NCBI GenBank assembly: GCA_026224805.1
Contig: JAMFRN010000017.1
Location: 19,151 to 83,150 of the forward strand
DNA length: 64,000 bases
Direction: 5' to 3'
Source: Nevskia soli
Lineage (GTDB): Bacteria; Pseudomonadota; Gammaproteobacteria; Nevskiales; Nevskiaceae
The notes under the pieces were generated by a model that searched no databases, had not been told where the DNA came from, and saw nothing but the letters and a program-made list of their open reading frames with translations. Positions 52,479 to 63,793 of the stretch are shown one piece after another; the stretch's first letter is position 1, and every line of letters begins with the position of its first letter. The translations under genes were made by a program, and so were the position numbers.

Positions 52479-52837
52479 GCCTGCCCATGAACACATCGGA
52501 AACGGCGGCACAGATCCCGGTGGACACTTTCTTTGCCTGCGATCTGCGCGTCGGCACCGTGCTCGCCTGCGAGCCCAACGCCAAGGCGCGCAAGCCGGCC
52601 TACAAGCTGACCCTCGATTTCGGTCCGCTGGGGCACAAAACCAGCAGCGCCCAGATCACCGAACGCTATCGCCCGGAACAGCTGGTCGGCAAGCAGGTGG
52701 TGGCGGTGGTCAACTTCCCGCCGCGCAAAGTCGCCGACGTGCTGAGCGAGTGCCTGGTGCTGGCGGTGGACGGTCCCGGCGGCCTGGTCACGCTGGGCGT
52801 CGATCATCCGGTGGCCAACGGCGTCCGCGTCTACTGA
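52469..52837 (+). CDS. csaA: CsaA-like tRNA-binding domain protein
   Basis: CDLRVGTVLACEPNAKARKPAYKLTLDFGPLGHKTSSAQIT; VVAVVNFPPRKVADVLSE. Confidence 0.92.
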   Translation: MDMSLPMNTSETAAQIPVDTFFACDLRVGTVLACEPNAKARKPAYKLTLDFGPLGHKTSSAQITERYRPEQLVGKQVVAVVNFPPRKVADVLSECLVLAVDGPGGLVTLGVDHPVANGVRVY

Positions 52838-52850
52838 ACCATCGCCGTCC

Positions 52851-53618
52851 ATGAGCGCACAACTCCCCACCACTTACGCCTTCCTGGCGCCGTTCCGCGA
52901 TTACTTCAGCGGCGGCCTGCCGGTGCTGATGTACCACAAGCTCGGTCCACGGCCACCCGGGGTTCGCCTCAAGGGGCTGTACATCGGTGAAAAGCTGTTT
53001 GCACGGCAACTGTTGGAGCTGCGCCAGGCCGGATACCGCTCCCTGGACTTCGACGCGCTGGCCGACGACGTGCCCGTCCAGACGGCGAAGACCGGCGCCG
53101 GGCGCATCGGCATCAGCTTCGACGACGGCTACGTCAACGTGCTCAAGTACGGCCTCGGCCCGCTCGAGGAACACGGCTTCCAGGCGCTGCAATACATCGT
53201 TGCCGACAATATCGGCGGCGGCAACGACTGGGACCTGCCCGAAGGCGAGGCCTACGAGCCGCTGATGGACCAGGCACAGATCCGCGAATGGCTCGCCGCC
53301 GGGCACCTGATCGGCTCGCATACCCGCAGCCACGCCAAGCTGCCGGAACTGAGCGTGGCGCAGGCACGGGAGGAAATCGGCGCGAGCAAGAAGAAGCTGG
53401 AAGACCTGTTCGGCCAGCCGATCCTGCATTTCTGCTACCCCTATGGCTTCTGGAACGAGCGGGTGCGCGACCTGGTGATCGAGGCCGGCTACCGCACCGC
53501 CACCACCACCCAGTTCGGCCTCAACGACGCCGCCACCTCGCCGTTCGAGCTGCGCCGCATCATGGCCCGCTATCAGTCCTGGGGATTGCGCAGCCTGCGC
53601 CAGCGCCTGTTCGGCTGA
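52851..53618 (+). CDS. Polysaccharide deacetylase family protein
   Basis: LMYHKLGPRPPG, GISFDDGYVN, HLIGSHTRSHAKLPEL, HFCYPYGFWN. Confidence 0.9.
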   Translation: MSAQLPTTYAFLAPFRDYFSGGLPVLMYHKLGPRPPGVRLKGLYIGEKLFARQLLELRQAGYRSLDFDALADDVPVQTAKTGAGRIGISFDDGYVNVLKYGLGPLEEHGFQALQYIVADNIGGGNDWDLPEGEAYEPLMDQAQIREWLAAGHLIGSHTRSHAKLPELSVAQAREEIGASKKKLEDLFGQPILHFCYPYGFWNERVRDLVIEAGYRTATTTQFGLNDAATSPFELRRIMARYQSWGLRSLRQRLFG

Positions 53619-53664
53619 AGTCCCTTACCCCGCTGCTCTTCGCGTCTTCCTCAAGCAATCAAAC

Positions 53665-54675
53665 ATGAAAGTCATTCGCCCGATCCGCTCCACCGACATC
53701 GACGCCCTGGTGCACATGGCCAAGAGCGCCGGCGCCGGCTTCACCTCGCTGCCGCCGGTGCGCGAGTTCCTGCAGAAGAAGATCGACCTGTCGGAGCAGT
53801 CCTTCGCCGCCGAGGTGCAGGAGCCGGGGCATCAGCGCTACATGTTCGTGCTGGAAGACTTGACTACCGGGAAGGTCGGCGGCTGCTGCGCGGTGGAAGC
53901 GGCCTGCGGCCTCGATGAGCCGTTCTACAACTACCACGTCGGCCTCACCGTGCATGCCAGCCACGAGCTGCAGGTCTACAACCGCATGCCCACGCTGTAC
54001 CTGTCCAACGACTACACCGGCACCAGCGTGCTGGTGTCGCTGTACCTGGCCCCTGATTTTCGCGGCGGCGGCGCCGGGCGCCTGCTGTCGAAGTGCCGCT
54101 TTGCCTTCATGGCGCAGTTCACCCGGCGTTTCGCCGGCAAGATCATCGCCGAAATGCGCGGGGTGTCGGACGAACATGGGCGCTCGCCGTTCTGGGAAGG
54201 ACTGGGCCGGCACTTCTTCTCCATCGACTACGACCGCGCCGAGCATGTCGTCGGCATGGGCAACAAGGCCTTCATCGCCGAACTGATGCCCAAGCACCCG
54301 ATCTACACCCTGCTGCTGCCGCCGGAGGCGCAAACCGTGCTGGGCAAGGTTCATCCGGATACCGCGCCGGCCCTGCACCTGCTGGAGTAGGAAGGCTTCC
54401 GCTACCAGGGCTATATCGACATCTTCGACGGCGGTCCCACGGTGGAGGCGCCGCTGGCCGATATCCGCAGCGTGCGCCGCTCGCGCGAGGTGGCGGTGAA
54501 GATCGGCGCCGGCAAGGGCGGCGGTACGCATCTGGTCTCCAACACCGAACTGGCCGGCTTCCGTTGCGCCCTGGCCGAGCTGACACCGGGCCAGGACAGC
54601 GTTGAGCTGGACAGCGAACTAGCTGCCGCATTGAATGTGAAAGCCGGCGCATCGGTGCGCGTCGCCGCGCTTTAG
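53665..54675 (+). pseudogene. astA: Arginine N-succinyltransferase interrupted by in-frame TAG at 54388-54390
   Basis: MKVIRPIRSTDIDALVHMAKSAGAGFTSLP...[35 protein letters not shown]...ASVRVAAL*; 337 codons with one internal TAG, no frameshift. Confidence 0.88.
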
Positions 54676-54676
54676 C

Positions 54677-55471
54677 ATGGGTTTTGTCCTCTCGAAAATC
54701 CTGTGGGGCCTGGCGGCCCCCGGCTCCCTGCTGTTCCTGTTGCTGTGCGGCGCCTTCCTGTGGCACCGCCGCCGCCCGGCCCTGAGCCGCGGCTTGCTGG
54801 GCCTGGCGCTGCTGGCATTGGCCGCGGTGGCCCTGTTGCCGGTGACGCGGTGGGTAGCTTCGCCGCTGGAACAGCGCTTCCCGTTACCGCAGCTGCCGGC
54901 CAGGGTCGACGGCATCATCGTCCTCGGCGGTGCGATCGAACAGGACGAAACGGGCAATCCCGATCAGCCCGGACTCAATGATGCGGCCGAACGCGTGACC
55001 AGCTTTGCCGCTCTGGCACGTCGCTATCCCGATGCAAAACTGATCTACACGGGCGGCTCCGGAGCAGTGCGCAACCAGCAGGTGCGCGAAGCCGATCTGG
55101 CCAGGCCGCTGCTGCAATCCCTCGGTGTCGATTCCTCCCGCACCCTCTACGAGCGCGACTCGCGCACGACTTGGGAGAACGCGGTTTACTCGAGAAAGCT
55201 GGCCCAGCCCAAGCCAGGCGAGACCTGGTTGCTGGTGACGTCGGCCTGGCATATGCCCCGCGCAGTGGGATGCTTCCGCAAGGTCGGCTGGAATGTGGTG
55301 CCCTATCCGGTGAATTACCTGGGTAAACACCGCCCGGACTGGCTCAATCTGAGCGCCATCACACAGCTGCATTTCATCGGCCTGGCTGAAAAGGAATGGA
55401 TCGGTCTGATCACCTACTGGTTGATGGGCCGCAGCGATGCCTTGTTTCCCGCGCCGCTGAACCCAAATTAA
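54677..55471 (+). CDS. YdcF/DUF218-family membrane protein
   Basis: [61 protein letters not shown]. Confidence 0.92.
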   Translation: MGFVLSKILWGLAAPGSLLFLLLCGAFLWHRRRPALSRGLLGLALLALAAVALLPVTRWVASPLEQRFPLPQLPARVDGIIVLGGAIEQDETGNPDQPGLNDAAERVTSFAALARRYPDAKLIYTGGSGAVRNQQVREADLARPLLQSLGVDSSRTLYERDSRTTWENAVYSRKLAQPKPGETWLLVTSAWHMPRAVGCFRKVGWNVVPYPVNYLGKHRPDWLNLSAITQLHFIGLAEKEWIGLITYWLMGRSDALFPAPLNPN

Positions 55472-55481
55472 GGAAATCTCT

Positions 55482-56954
55482 ATGTCTATTGAAAGCACAC
55501 TCCTGATCGGCGGCCAGTGGTGCCCGGGCACCGGGGCCGAATTCGCCAGCGTCAGTCCCTCCAGAGGCGAAACCGTCTGGCGCGGCAAGGCCGCCGGCGC
55601 GGGCGAGGTCGACCGCGCCGTACAGGCCGCGCGCAGCGCATTTGCCGCCTGGGCGGACCAGCCTTTCGCCGAGCGCGAACGCATCGCCCGCGCCTTCGCC
55701 GCCCTGCTGGAAAAGAACAAGGAAAACCTGGCGCGCATCATCGGCCGCGAGACCGGCAAGCCGCTGTGGGAAACCCGCACGGAAGTGGCGACCATGGTCG
55801 GCAAGATCGACATCTCGGTGCGCGCCTGGCACGCCCGCACCGGCAACCACGAAACACAGAACGGCACCATGACCCAGGCGCTGCGCCATCGCCCGCATGG
55901 CGTGGTGGCGGTGTTCGGCCCTTACAACTTCCCCGGCCACCTGCCCAACGGCCATATCGTGCCGGCCCTGCTCGCCGGCAACGTGGTGCTATTCAAGCCG
56001 AGCGAACTGACCCCCGGTTTGGCCGAGGCAACCGTAAAGCTGTGGGTCGAGGCCGGCCTGCCGGCCGGAGTGCTGTCGCTACTGCAGGGCGAGCGCGCCA
56101 CCGGCGAGGCCCTGGCCGGGCATGGCGGCCTCGATGGCCTCTACTTCACCGGCAGCGCCCGCACCGGCCATATCCTGGCCCGCCAGTTCGCCGAAACACC
56201 GCACAAGATCCTGGCGCTGGAGATGGGCGGCAACAACTCGCTCATCGTCGGCGCAGTAGGCAATGTCAGGGCGGCGCTGCACGACGTGGTGCAGTCGGCC
56301 TACCTCTCCTCCGGCCAGCGCTGCACCTGCGCCCGCCGACTGTATCTGCCCAAGGGCGCCGGCGGCGACGCTTTTCTCGACCAGCTGGTGACTATCACGC
56401 GCAACCTGAAGATCGGCGCCTACGATGCCGAGCCGCAGCCGTTCATGGGCGCGCTGATCTCGTCGCGGGCCGCCGACGGCATGGTGGCGGCACAGGCTAA
56501 CCTGGTCTCCCTGGGGGCGAAACCCCTGGTGGAGCTGAAGAAACTCGATCTCGGTCCCGCGTATATTTCCCCCGGGCTGCTCGACGTCAGCGCCATCGCC
56601 GAATTGCCGGACGAGGAATATTTCGGGCCGCTGCTGCAGGTGGACCGCTACGACACGCTGGACCAGGCCATCGAGCGTGCCAACCACACCCGCTATGGCC
56701 TGTCCGCCGCCCTGCTGTCGGACCGGCGCGAAGACTACGAGAAGTTCTACCGCGGCATCCGCGCCGGCATCGTCAACTGGAATCGCCAAACCACCGGCGC
56801 CTCCAGCGCCGCGCCCTTCGGCGGCATCGGCGCATCCGGCAACCACCGGCCCTCGGCCTTCTATGCCGCCGACTACTGCGCCTACCCGGTGGCCTCGGTG
56901 GAATCACCGGCCTGTGAATTGCCGGCGCAGCTGTCGCCGGGCCTGACACTGTGA
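55482..56954 (+). CDS. astD: Succinylglutamate-semialdehyde dehydrogenase
   Basis: ALDH fold; [65 protein letters not shown]. Confidence 0.95.
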   Translation: MSIESTLLIGGQWCPGTGAEFASVSPSRGETVWRGKAAGAGEVDRAVQAARSAFAAWADQPFAERERIARAFAALLEKNKENLARIIGRETGKPLWETRTEVATMVGKIDISVRAWHARTGNHETQNGTMTQALRHRPHGVVAVFGPYNFPGHLPNGHIVPALLAGNVVLFKPSELTPGLAEATVKLWVEAGLPAGVLSLLQGERATGEALAGHGGLDGLYFTGSARTGHILARQFAETPHKILALEMGGNNSLIVGAVGNVRAALHDVVQSAYLSSGQRCTCARRLYLPKGAGGDAFLDQLVTITRNLKIGAYDAEPQPFMGALISSRAADGMVAAQANLVSLGAKPLVELKKLDLGPAYISPGLLDVSAIAELPDEEYFGPLLQVDRYDTLDQAIERANHTRYGLSAALLSDRREDYEKFYRGIRAGIVNWNRQTTGASSAAPFGGIGASGNHRPSAFYAADYCAYPVASVESPACELPAQLSPGLTL

Positions 56955-58333
56955 GCAGCGCCATCGGCCCGGTAGGGGGCACGGTCGAAGCGAATTTCGA
57001 CGGCCTGGTCGGCCCGACCCATAACTACGCCGGCTTGGCGCTGGGCAACGTCGCCTCGGCGAAGAACGCCGAGCAGCCTTCCGACCCACGCGGGGCGGTG
57101 CTGCAGGGCCTGGCCAAGATGAAGGCGCTGGCGGACCTGGGCATGGCCCAGGGCGTGCTGCCGCCGCAGGAGCGGCCGCATATCCCCTCGCTGAAGCGGC
57201 TCGGCTTCTCCGGCAAGGATGCGGAGGTATTGCGCAAAGCGCACAGCGAAGCCCCCGGCCTGCTGGCGGCAATGGCCTCGGCCTCGTCGATGTGGACCGC
57301 CAATGCCGCCACCGTTTCACCCGGCGTGGACTGCGCCGACGGCCGCGTGCATTTCACCCCCGCCAATCTCGCCACCCACCTGCATCGCGCCATCGAGCCG
57401 GAAACCACGGCCCGGGCGCTGCGCGCGATCTTCGCGGACGAGCGGCACTTCGTGCATCACGAGGCGCTGCCGGCGACGCCGCAAATGGGCGACGAAGGCG
57501 CCGCCAACCACACCCGGCTGTGCACCGATTACGGCGCCCCCGGCCTGGAACTGTTTGTCTACGGCGCGGCCGGCGAAGACCGCCCGCGCCCGCAGAAATA
57601 TCCGGCGCGGCAGACCCTGGCCGCCAGCGAGGCGGTGGCGCGCCTGCATCAGCTCGATCCCTCGCGCCGCCACTTCGCGCAGCAAAAACCGGAAGTGATC
57701 GACCGGGGCGTGTTCCACAACGACGTCATTGCCGTCGGCAATCGCGAAGTGCTGCTCTATCACGAGCAGGCTTTCGCCGATAAGCAGGCAGTACAGTCCT
57801 GGATACGGCGCAGCCTGCGCGGCAGCGGGTCCGATCGGGAGCCGGCCCGGGAGCCTGTGTTCCTGGAGATCGCCGACAGCGAGGTGCCGGTCGAGGACGC
57901 GGTGCACTCCTACCTGTTCAACAGCCAGCTGATCTGCCTTCCGGACGGCTCGATGTGGCTCGTGGCAGCACACGAATGCGAGGAACGCCCGAAGGTGTGG
58001 TCGGCGATCCAGCGGCTGGTCGAGGACCCGGCCAATCCCATCGCCGGGGTCAAGGTGTTCGACCTGCGCCAGTCGATGCGCAACGGCGGCGGACCAGCCT
58101 GTCTGCGCCTGCGCGTGGTGCTGGACCAAGCGCAGCGCGCGGCGGTCAATCCCAGGGCGTGGATGGATGCGTCGCTCTACACCCGCCTGAGCGCCTGGGC
58201 CAACAAGCACTACCGCGACCGCCTGGTGCTGGCCGACCTTGCCGATCCCAAACTGCTCGACGAATCACGCAGCGCGCTGGATGAACTGACGCAAATTCTC
58301 GGGCTGGGCAGCCTGTACGATTTCCAGAGATAG
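56951..58333 (+). CDS. astB: N-succinylarginine dihydrolase
   Basis: [40 protein letters not shown]; overlaps astD stop by 4 bp. Confidence 0.96.
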   Translation: MSSAIGPVGGTVEANFDGLVGPTHNYAGLALGNVASAKNAEQPSDPRGAVLQGLAKMKALADLGMAQGVLPPQERPHIPSLKRLGFSGKDAEVLRKAHSEAPGLLAAMASASSMWTANAATVSPGVDCADGRVHFTPANLATHLHRAIEPETTARALRAIFADERHFVHHEALPATPQMGDEGAANHTRLCTDYGAPGLELFVYGAAGEDRPRPQKYPARQTLAASEAVARLHQLDPSRRHFAQQKPEVIDRGVFHNDVIAVGNREVLLYHEQAFADKQAVQSWIRRSLRGSGSDREPAREPVFLEIADSEVPVEDAVHSYLFNSQLICLPDGSMWLVAAHECEERPKVWSAIQRLVEDPANPIAGVKVFDLRQSMRNGGGPACLRLRVVLDQAQRAAVNPRAWMDASLYTRLSAWANKHYRDRLVLADLADPKLLDESRSALDELTQILGLGSLYDFQR

Positions 58334-58540
58334 ACGGCGGTCGACGATCGGAAAAGTCTGCAGGCCGGCCTGAAAACAGGGAGCTCCGTCACGCACCGGA
58401 CCAGCGTGAGTCCAGCTTGAGCCGGCCGCCGGGAGCCTGACCGGCCCAATCGAGCCCGGGAAGCACCGGGGCGACGACGTGCCTGGGCTATACTCGGCGC
58501 TGATTTCAACCGCTTTTTTCCACTCAGCTCGCCCACTACT

Positions 58541-60208
58541 GTGTACGCCGCACATTTCAACCTCCGCGAGCCGCCGTTTTCCATTGCCCCGGATCCGGCC
58601 TTCCTTTACATGAGCTCGCGCCACCAGGAGGCGCTGGGCCATCTGCTCTATGGCACCGGCCAATACGGCGGTTTCGTACAGCTCACCGGCGAGGTCGGCA
58701 CCGGCAAGACCACCATCGTGCGTACCCTGCTGTCGCAGAAGCTGGACAACGTCGATGTGGCGATGATCCATAACCCGCGGCAGAACGAGCTGGAATTCGT
58801 CGCCTCGATCTGCGACGAACTCGGGGTAGCGTACGAGAAGCCGCCGACTTCGATCAAGGCTCTGGTCGATGCGCTCAACGAGCATCTGCTGAAAACTCAT
58901 GCAGCAGGCCACCGCACGGTGCTGATCATCGACGAGGCGCAGCAGCTCGATCCCAAGGTGCTGGAGCAGGTGCGCCTGCTCACCAACCTGGAAACCGACA
59001 AGGCCAAGCTGCTGCGCATCATGCTGATCGGCCAGCCGGAACTGATCGAGCTGCTGGCGCGGCAGGACCTGCGGCAACTCGCCTCGCGCATCACCGCGCG
59101 CTACCACCTGACGCCGCTGTCGGTGATGGAAACCATGCAGTACATCATTCATCGCCTGCAGGTGGCCGGTGGCGCCAGCGACGTGTTCCCCGATGCGGCG
59201 ATGCGGCGGGTGCACCGCTATGCCCAGGGCATTCCGCGGCAGATCAACATCATCTGCGACCGCGCCTTGCTGGGTGCTTATGCCAAGGGCTATCGCACGG
59301 TCAGCCCGGAGATCGTCGACCACGCCGCGGCGGAGGCGCTCGGCCTCGGCCTCAAGCCCTCCGCGGGGCTGATCCGGGACCGCTTGCAGGCCCTGCGCAA
59401 GCGGCTGCCGGCCGGCATCCCGCTGCGCTGGATCGAAGGCGCTCTCGCAGTGGCCGCGCTGGTGATTACCGGCGTCCTGCTCAGCGAACGGCTCGGCCGC
59501 CACCCGTCGGAAGCCGCGCCGGTGCCGGTAGCGGCAGCCGTAGCGCCCCCCGCCAGCAGTGCGCCGCCGCCGCCCGCGGCCGCTATCGACGCCGGCGTCG
59601 GCGCGCTGCGCGCCACGGCACAGCCCCTGCCCGCGGTGATGGCCAGGCTGATCGGCCTGTGGAATCCGAAAATCACCGTGGCGCGTGGTGACAACGTCTG
59701 CCATGCGCTGTCGCAGCAAGGCTTGGAGTGCTACAGGAGCAGCGGCGCCTGGGCCGACCTGGCGCAGCTCAACCGTCCGGCCATCCTCAGCCTGAAGATG
59801 GACTCCGGCAAAACCCAGTATGTGCTGCTGCGTTCGCTCGGCAGCGACGATGCGGTGGTGGACAGCGGCAGCGGCCCGCTGCGGCTGCCCTTGTCGCAGC
59901 TGGACAGCCTGTGGAGCGGCGATTTCCTGCTGCTGTGGCAGCGTGAAACGGATGCCACCAGCATCGCGCCCGGTGCGCACGGCGCCAACGTGCTGTGGCT
60001 GCGCCAGCGCCTGGCACAAGCGCAGGGCAAGGCCCTGGCCCCGCCGGTTCCGGTCACCTATGGCCCTGAACTGCGCAGTGAAGTGGTCGATTTCCAGAAT
60101 GCGCACGGCCTGGATGCGGATGGCGTGGCGGGAATTCGCACCCTGATCATGCTGTCGAACATCGGCCACACCAGCGATACCCCGGTTTTGGCGGAGAATG
60201 GCGGATGA
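58541..60208 (+). CDS. ExeA/GspA-type AAA ATPase with C-terminal peptidoglycan-binding domain
   Basis: FNLREPPFSIAPDPAFLYMSSRHQEALGHLLYG, GEVGTGKTT, C-terminal VDFQNAHGLDADGVAGIRTLIML; GTG start. Confidence 0.92.
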   Translation: MYAAHFNLREPPFSIAPDPAFLYMSSRHQEALGHLLYGTGQYGGFVQLTGEVGTGKTTIVRTLLSQKLDNVDVAMIHNPRQNELEFVASICDELGVAYEKPPTSIKALVDALNEHLLKTHAAGHRTVLIIDEAQQLDPKVLEQVRLLTNLETDKAKLLRIMLIGQPELIELLARQDLRQLASRITARYHLTPLSVMETMQYIIHRLQVAGGASDVFPDAAMRRVHRYAQGIPRQINIICDRALLGAYAKGYRTVSPEIVDHAAAEALGLGLKPSAGLIRDRLQALRKRLPAGIPLRWIEGALAVAALVITGVLLSERLGRHPSEAAPVPVAAAVAPPASSAPPPPAAAIDAGVGALRATAQPLPAVMARLIGLWNPKITVARGDNVCHALSQQGLECYRSSGAWADLAQLNRPAILSLKMDSGKTQYVLLRSLGSDDAVVDSGSGPLRLPLSQLDSLWSGDFLLLWQRETDATSIAPGAHGANVLWLRQRLAQAQGKALAPPVPVTYGPELRSEVVDFQNAHGLDADGVAGIRTLIMLSNIGHTSDTPVLAENGG

Positions 60209-61182
60209 GCTACATACTCGATGCCCTCAAGCGCGCCGAACGCGAACGCAAGCAGGGCAAGGTTTCGGTTCTCGACGAAATACCGCTGGGCACGGCCAAC
60301 GCCGAACCGGCCCGGCGCCTGCCTGCGGGTTGCCTGCCTGTCGTCGTCGGCGTGGTGCTGGCCGCCCTGCTGGTTTATGCGCTGCTGGCGCGGCGGCAGC
60401 ACAAAGACACGGTCGCCGCGATTGCCGCGCCCGCCATCCCTGCCCAGGCAGTGACGCCGAACAGCGCGGCACCGCCACAGCCCAGGCTTGCCGCGATCAC
60501 GCCGCCGGACGGGGGGGCACAACAGGCGCCGCCGCAGGCGCCGGCCGCGACCATCGAGGACGGCGCCAAGATCGCCACGCTGGACGATGTCTACGGCGAA
60601 CCGCCCCCGCCGCCACCGGATCAACAACCGGGCCAGCAGCAGGATCAGGCGCCGGCGCCCGGCCAGCAAATGAGGCCGCCGCCTGGACCGCCTCCGGGCG
60701 ATGACACGAGGCCGCCCGGCCGGCCGCAACGTCCGCCGACAGTCACCATCCCCGTGCAGGATTTTGCGGCTGCCCAGAATGCAGTAGCCGCATCTGTACC
60801 GGGCAACAACGCGGCGGCGGACAACACCGTTGCGGCGACGGGCGCCGCAACATCGGACAGCAACAGCAGCGCGCCGCAGGCCCAAACTTCCGCGCCGGAT
60901 CGGGCCCCGCAACAGGACCAGGGGGATCAGGGGCAGCAGGACCAGGGACAACAACACCAGCTCAGGGAAATGCCGGAAAACTACCGCGCCAATTTCCCCT
61001 CCTTCGCCGTGGACGTGCATGCCTACAACAGCAATCCGCAGCGGCGCTTCGTGCTGATCGGCGGCAAGCGCTACCACGAGGGCGATACGATGGCCGAAGG
61101 CCCGCGCATCGTCGGCATCGTGCCGGAGGGCATGGTACTGGACTGGCAGGGCCAGCAGGTGCTGTACGCCATCGCGCACTAG
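60205..61182 (+). CDS. gspB: General secretion pathway protein B (GspB/ExeB-like)
   Basis: MSYILDALKRAERERKQGKV start; C-terminal GKRYHEGDTMAEGPRIVGIVPEGMVLDWQGQQVLY; Pro/Gln-rich linker. Confidence 0.9.
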   Translation: MSYILDALKRAERERKQGKVSVLDEIPLGTANAEPARRLPAGCLPVVVGVVLAALLVYALLARRQHKDTVAAIAAPAIPAQAVTPNSAAPPQPRLAAITPPDGGAQQAPPQAPAATIEDGAKIATLDDVYGEPPPPPPDQQPGQQQDQAPAPGQQMRPPPGPPPGDDTRPPGRPQRPPTVTIPVQDFAAAQNAVAASVPGNNAAADNTVAATGAATSDSNSSAPQAQTSAPDRAPQQDQGDQGQQDQGQQHQLREMPENYRANFPSFAVDVHAYNSNPQRRFVLIGGKRYHEGDTMAEGPRIVGIVPEGMVLDWQGQQVLYAIAH

Positions 61183-61190
61183 CGTCTGAC

Positions 61191-61220
61191 ACCCGGGACA
61201 GCGCGGCGCGCTTCCCGGGT
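61191..61220. terminator. Candidate hairpin between convergent gspB and aminotransferase genes
   Basis: ACCCGGGA-N14-TCCCGGGT; no T tract. Confidence 0.35.
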
Positions 61221-61232
61221 TGATCGACGCGA

Positions 61233-62465
61233 TCAGGCGCTGGCGGTTTTCTTCAGGCCGGCGCCAACCAGTTCAGCGCAGGCGGCGTCGAGGCGCTTCA
61301 GGCCTTCGGCGAGATCGGCTTCGGCGATGATCAGCGAGGGCGCCACGCGCAGTACATCGGGCCCCGCCACCAGGGACCACAGGCCGTGGCGGAAGCCGGT
61401 ATTGACCACATCCTTGGCCCGGCCTTTCCACTCCGCAGTCAGCGGTGCGCCGATCAGCAGGCCCAGCCCGCGCGACGGCTCGAAAATGCCGTAGCGCTTG
61501 CCGATGGCGTCGATGCCTTCATGCAGCAGCCTGGCGCGGCTCTCCACCCCCGCCAGCACTTCGGGGGTGTTGACGATGTCCAGCACCGCTTCGCCGACCG
61601 CGCAGGCCAGCGGGTTGCCGCCGTAGGTCGAGCCGTGCGTCCCGAACTGCAGCACTTCGGCGGCTTTCTGCGTGCACAGCATGGCGCCGATGGGGAAGCC
61701 GCCGCCGAGGCCCTTGGCGCTGGTCAGCACATCCGGCGTCACGCCATAGTGTTCGTAGGCGTAGAGCTTGCCGCTGCGGCCCATGCCGGTCTGCACCTCG
61801 TCGAAAATCAGCAGCGCGTTGTGCCGGTCGCACAGGCGGCGGGCGCCCTCGATGAATTCACTGGTCGCGGGCAGGATGCCGCCCTCGCCCTGCACCGGTT
61901 CCAGCACCACGGCGCAGGTCTCGTCGGAGATTTCCTCTTCCAGCGTCGCCAGGTCGTTGTACGGCAGGTGCTTGATGTTGCCCGGCAGCGGCTCGAAGCC
62001 CTGGGTGTACTTGGCCTGGCCGCCGACGCTGACGGTAAACAAGGTGCGGCCATGGAAGGCGTTGTAGAACGAGATGATCTGGTTCTTGCGGCCATCGGAC
62101 TGCGTATTGCCGAAACGCCGCGCCAGCTTGAACGCCGCCTCGTTGGCTTCGCCGCCGCTGTTGCAGAAGAACACGCGGTCGGCAAAGGTGGCCGCGGTTA
62201 GCTTCTGTGCCAGGCGCAGGGCCGGCTCGTTGGTCATGACGTTGGACAGGTGCCAGAGCTTGCCGGCCTGCTCGGTCAGCGTCGCCACCAGCTTCGGGTG
62301 ACAGTGCCCCAGCAGGGTCACCGCGATGCCGCAGGCGAAGTCCAGGTATTCCTTGCCCTGCTGGTCCCAGATGCGGGAACCGGCGCCGCGCACCGGGATG
62401 ATGTCCGAGGGGGCGTAATTCGGAACCATTACTTCGTTGAAAGTCGCGCGTGTCACGTTTTGCAT
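61233..62465 (-). CDS. Acetylornithine/succinylornithine aminotransferase
   Basis: [89 protein letters not shown] (argD or astC type). Confidence 0.93.
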   Translation of the reverse strand: MQNVTRATFNEVMVPNYAPSDIIPVRGAGSRIWDQQGKEYLDFACGIAVTLLGHCHPKLVATLTEQAGKLWHLSNVMTNEPALRLAQKLTAATFADRVFFCNSGGEANEAAFKLARRFGNTQSDGRKNQIISFYNAFHGRTLFTVSVGGQAKYTQGFEPLPGNIKHLPYNDLATLEEEISDETCAVVLEPVQGEGGILPATSEFIEGARRLCDRHNALLIFDEVQTGMGRSGKLYAYEHYGVTPDVLTSAKGLGGGFPIGAMLCTQKAAEVLQFGTHGSTYGGNPLACAVGEAVLDIVNTPEVLAGVESRARLLHEGIDAIGKRYGIFEPSRGLGLLIGAPLTAEWKGRAKDVVNTGFRHGLWSLVAGPDVLRVAPSLIIAEADLAEGLKRLDAACAELVGAGLKKTASA

Positions 62466-62796
62466 GGGCTGTCCCGGCGGTCGATCCGCCCCAGTGAAAA
62501 AGGCCCGGCCGGGCAGCGGACGGGCCTTCGTGTATGGAATGTTGCATCGATTATACGCCCGCGCCGGACCTGTTCCAGGACGGGCGGCGCGCGATTCGCG
62601 GCCTGCGTTGGCCCGGAAAGGCCGCCAGTGCTGGCAGGAAGAGCGGAGAGGCCGCAAGGAATCCAGGGGAGCTATACCCTTCCCGGGCAGCAGGGACTGC
62701 GTAAACGGCCACATGCGCGCGCCTCATCCCTGTCATGCGCGGCATGCGGCCAGGTTTCCGCCTCGACACGCACGCGGCGCGCGCGGTATGGCAGTC

Positions 62797-63783
62797 CTAT
62801 GCGTGCCCAGAGCTGCCGAATACTCGCTCGCGGGCGGCGCGGTATTCCTGCCCCAGGCGCGCCACCAGCTCGGCGGTGGCGGGCACATCGCGAATCTGTC
62901 CGGTGCCCTGGCCGGCGCCCCAGATATCGCGCCAGGCCTTGGCGCCGCCGGTGGCAGGATCGGCGCCGGCGCCGAAATCCATCTTGCTCTTGTCGCCTTC
63001 CGGCAGCTTGTCCGGATCCATGCCGGCGGCGACGATGCTGCTGCGCAGGTAGTTGCCGTGCACGCCGCTGAACAGGCTGCTGTAGACGATGTCTTCCGCC
63101 GTGCTGTCGACCAGGGCCTGCTTGTAGCCTTCCACCGCGTTAGCCTCACGCGTGGCGATGAAGCGGGTGCCGATATAGGCCAGGTCAGCGCCGATCGACT
63201 GCGCGGCGAGGATGGCGTCGCCGCTGGCGATGGCGCCCGACAGGATGATGGTGCCGTCGTAGAAGGCACGGACTTCGGGCACCAGGGCGAACGGCGACAG
63301 GCGCCCGGCATGGCCGCCGGCGCCGCTGCACACCAGGATCAGGCCGTCCACGCCAGCCTTGAGGGCGCGCTTGGCGTGCTGGATGGTGGTGATGTCATGG
63401 AACACCAGGCCGCCGTAGCTGTGGATCGCTTCCACCGCCTGGTCCGGCGCCCGCAGCGAGGTGATGACGACCGGCACCTTGTATTTCACGCACAGCTCGA
63501 TGTCGTGCTGCAGGCGGGGATTGGAGGCGTGCACGATCTGGTTGACGGCGAAGGGCGCCACCTTCTTGTTCGGATGAGCGGCCTTGTAGGCGGCCAGTTC
63601 GGTGGTGATGCGCTGCAACCACTGCTCCAGCACCGGTTCGGGCCGCGCGTTCAGCGCCGGGAAGGCGCCGACGACGCCCGCCTTGCACTGCTCGATCACG
63701 AGATCGGGATTGGAGATGATGAACAGCGGTGCGCCGACCACCGGGATCGACAGCGAATCGCGCAACAGAGCCGGAAGAGCCAT
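62797..63783 (-). CDS. Nitronate monooxygenase / 2-nitropropane dioxygenase family
   Basis: FHDITTIQHAKRALKAGVDGLILVCSGAGGHAGRLSPFALVPEVR, GADLAYIGTRFIAT. Confidence 0.92.
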   Translation of the reverse strand: MALPALLRDSLSIPVVGAPLFIISNPDLVIEQCKAGVVGAFPALNARPEPVLEQWLQRITTELAAYKAAHPNKKVAPFAVNQIVHASNPRLQHDIELCVKYKVPVVITSLRAPDQAVEAIHSYGGLVFHDITTIQHAKRALKAGVDGLILVCSGAGGHAGRLSPFALVPEVRAFYDGTIILSGAIASGDAILAAQSIGADLAYIGTRFIATREANAVEGYKQALVDSTAEDIVYSSLFSGVHGNYLRSSIVAAGMDPDKLPEGDKSKMDFGAGADPATGGAKAWRDIWGAGQGTGQIRDVPATAELVARLGQEYRAARERVFGSSGHA

Positions 63784-63793
63784 GGATCAAGTC

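Noticed and set aside
12348-54390. Genome-wide reassignment of TAG to a sense codon
   Set aside because: Many well-supported genes in the window end with TAG at the expected C-terminus, so general reassignment is not supported.
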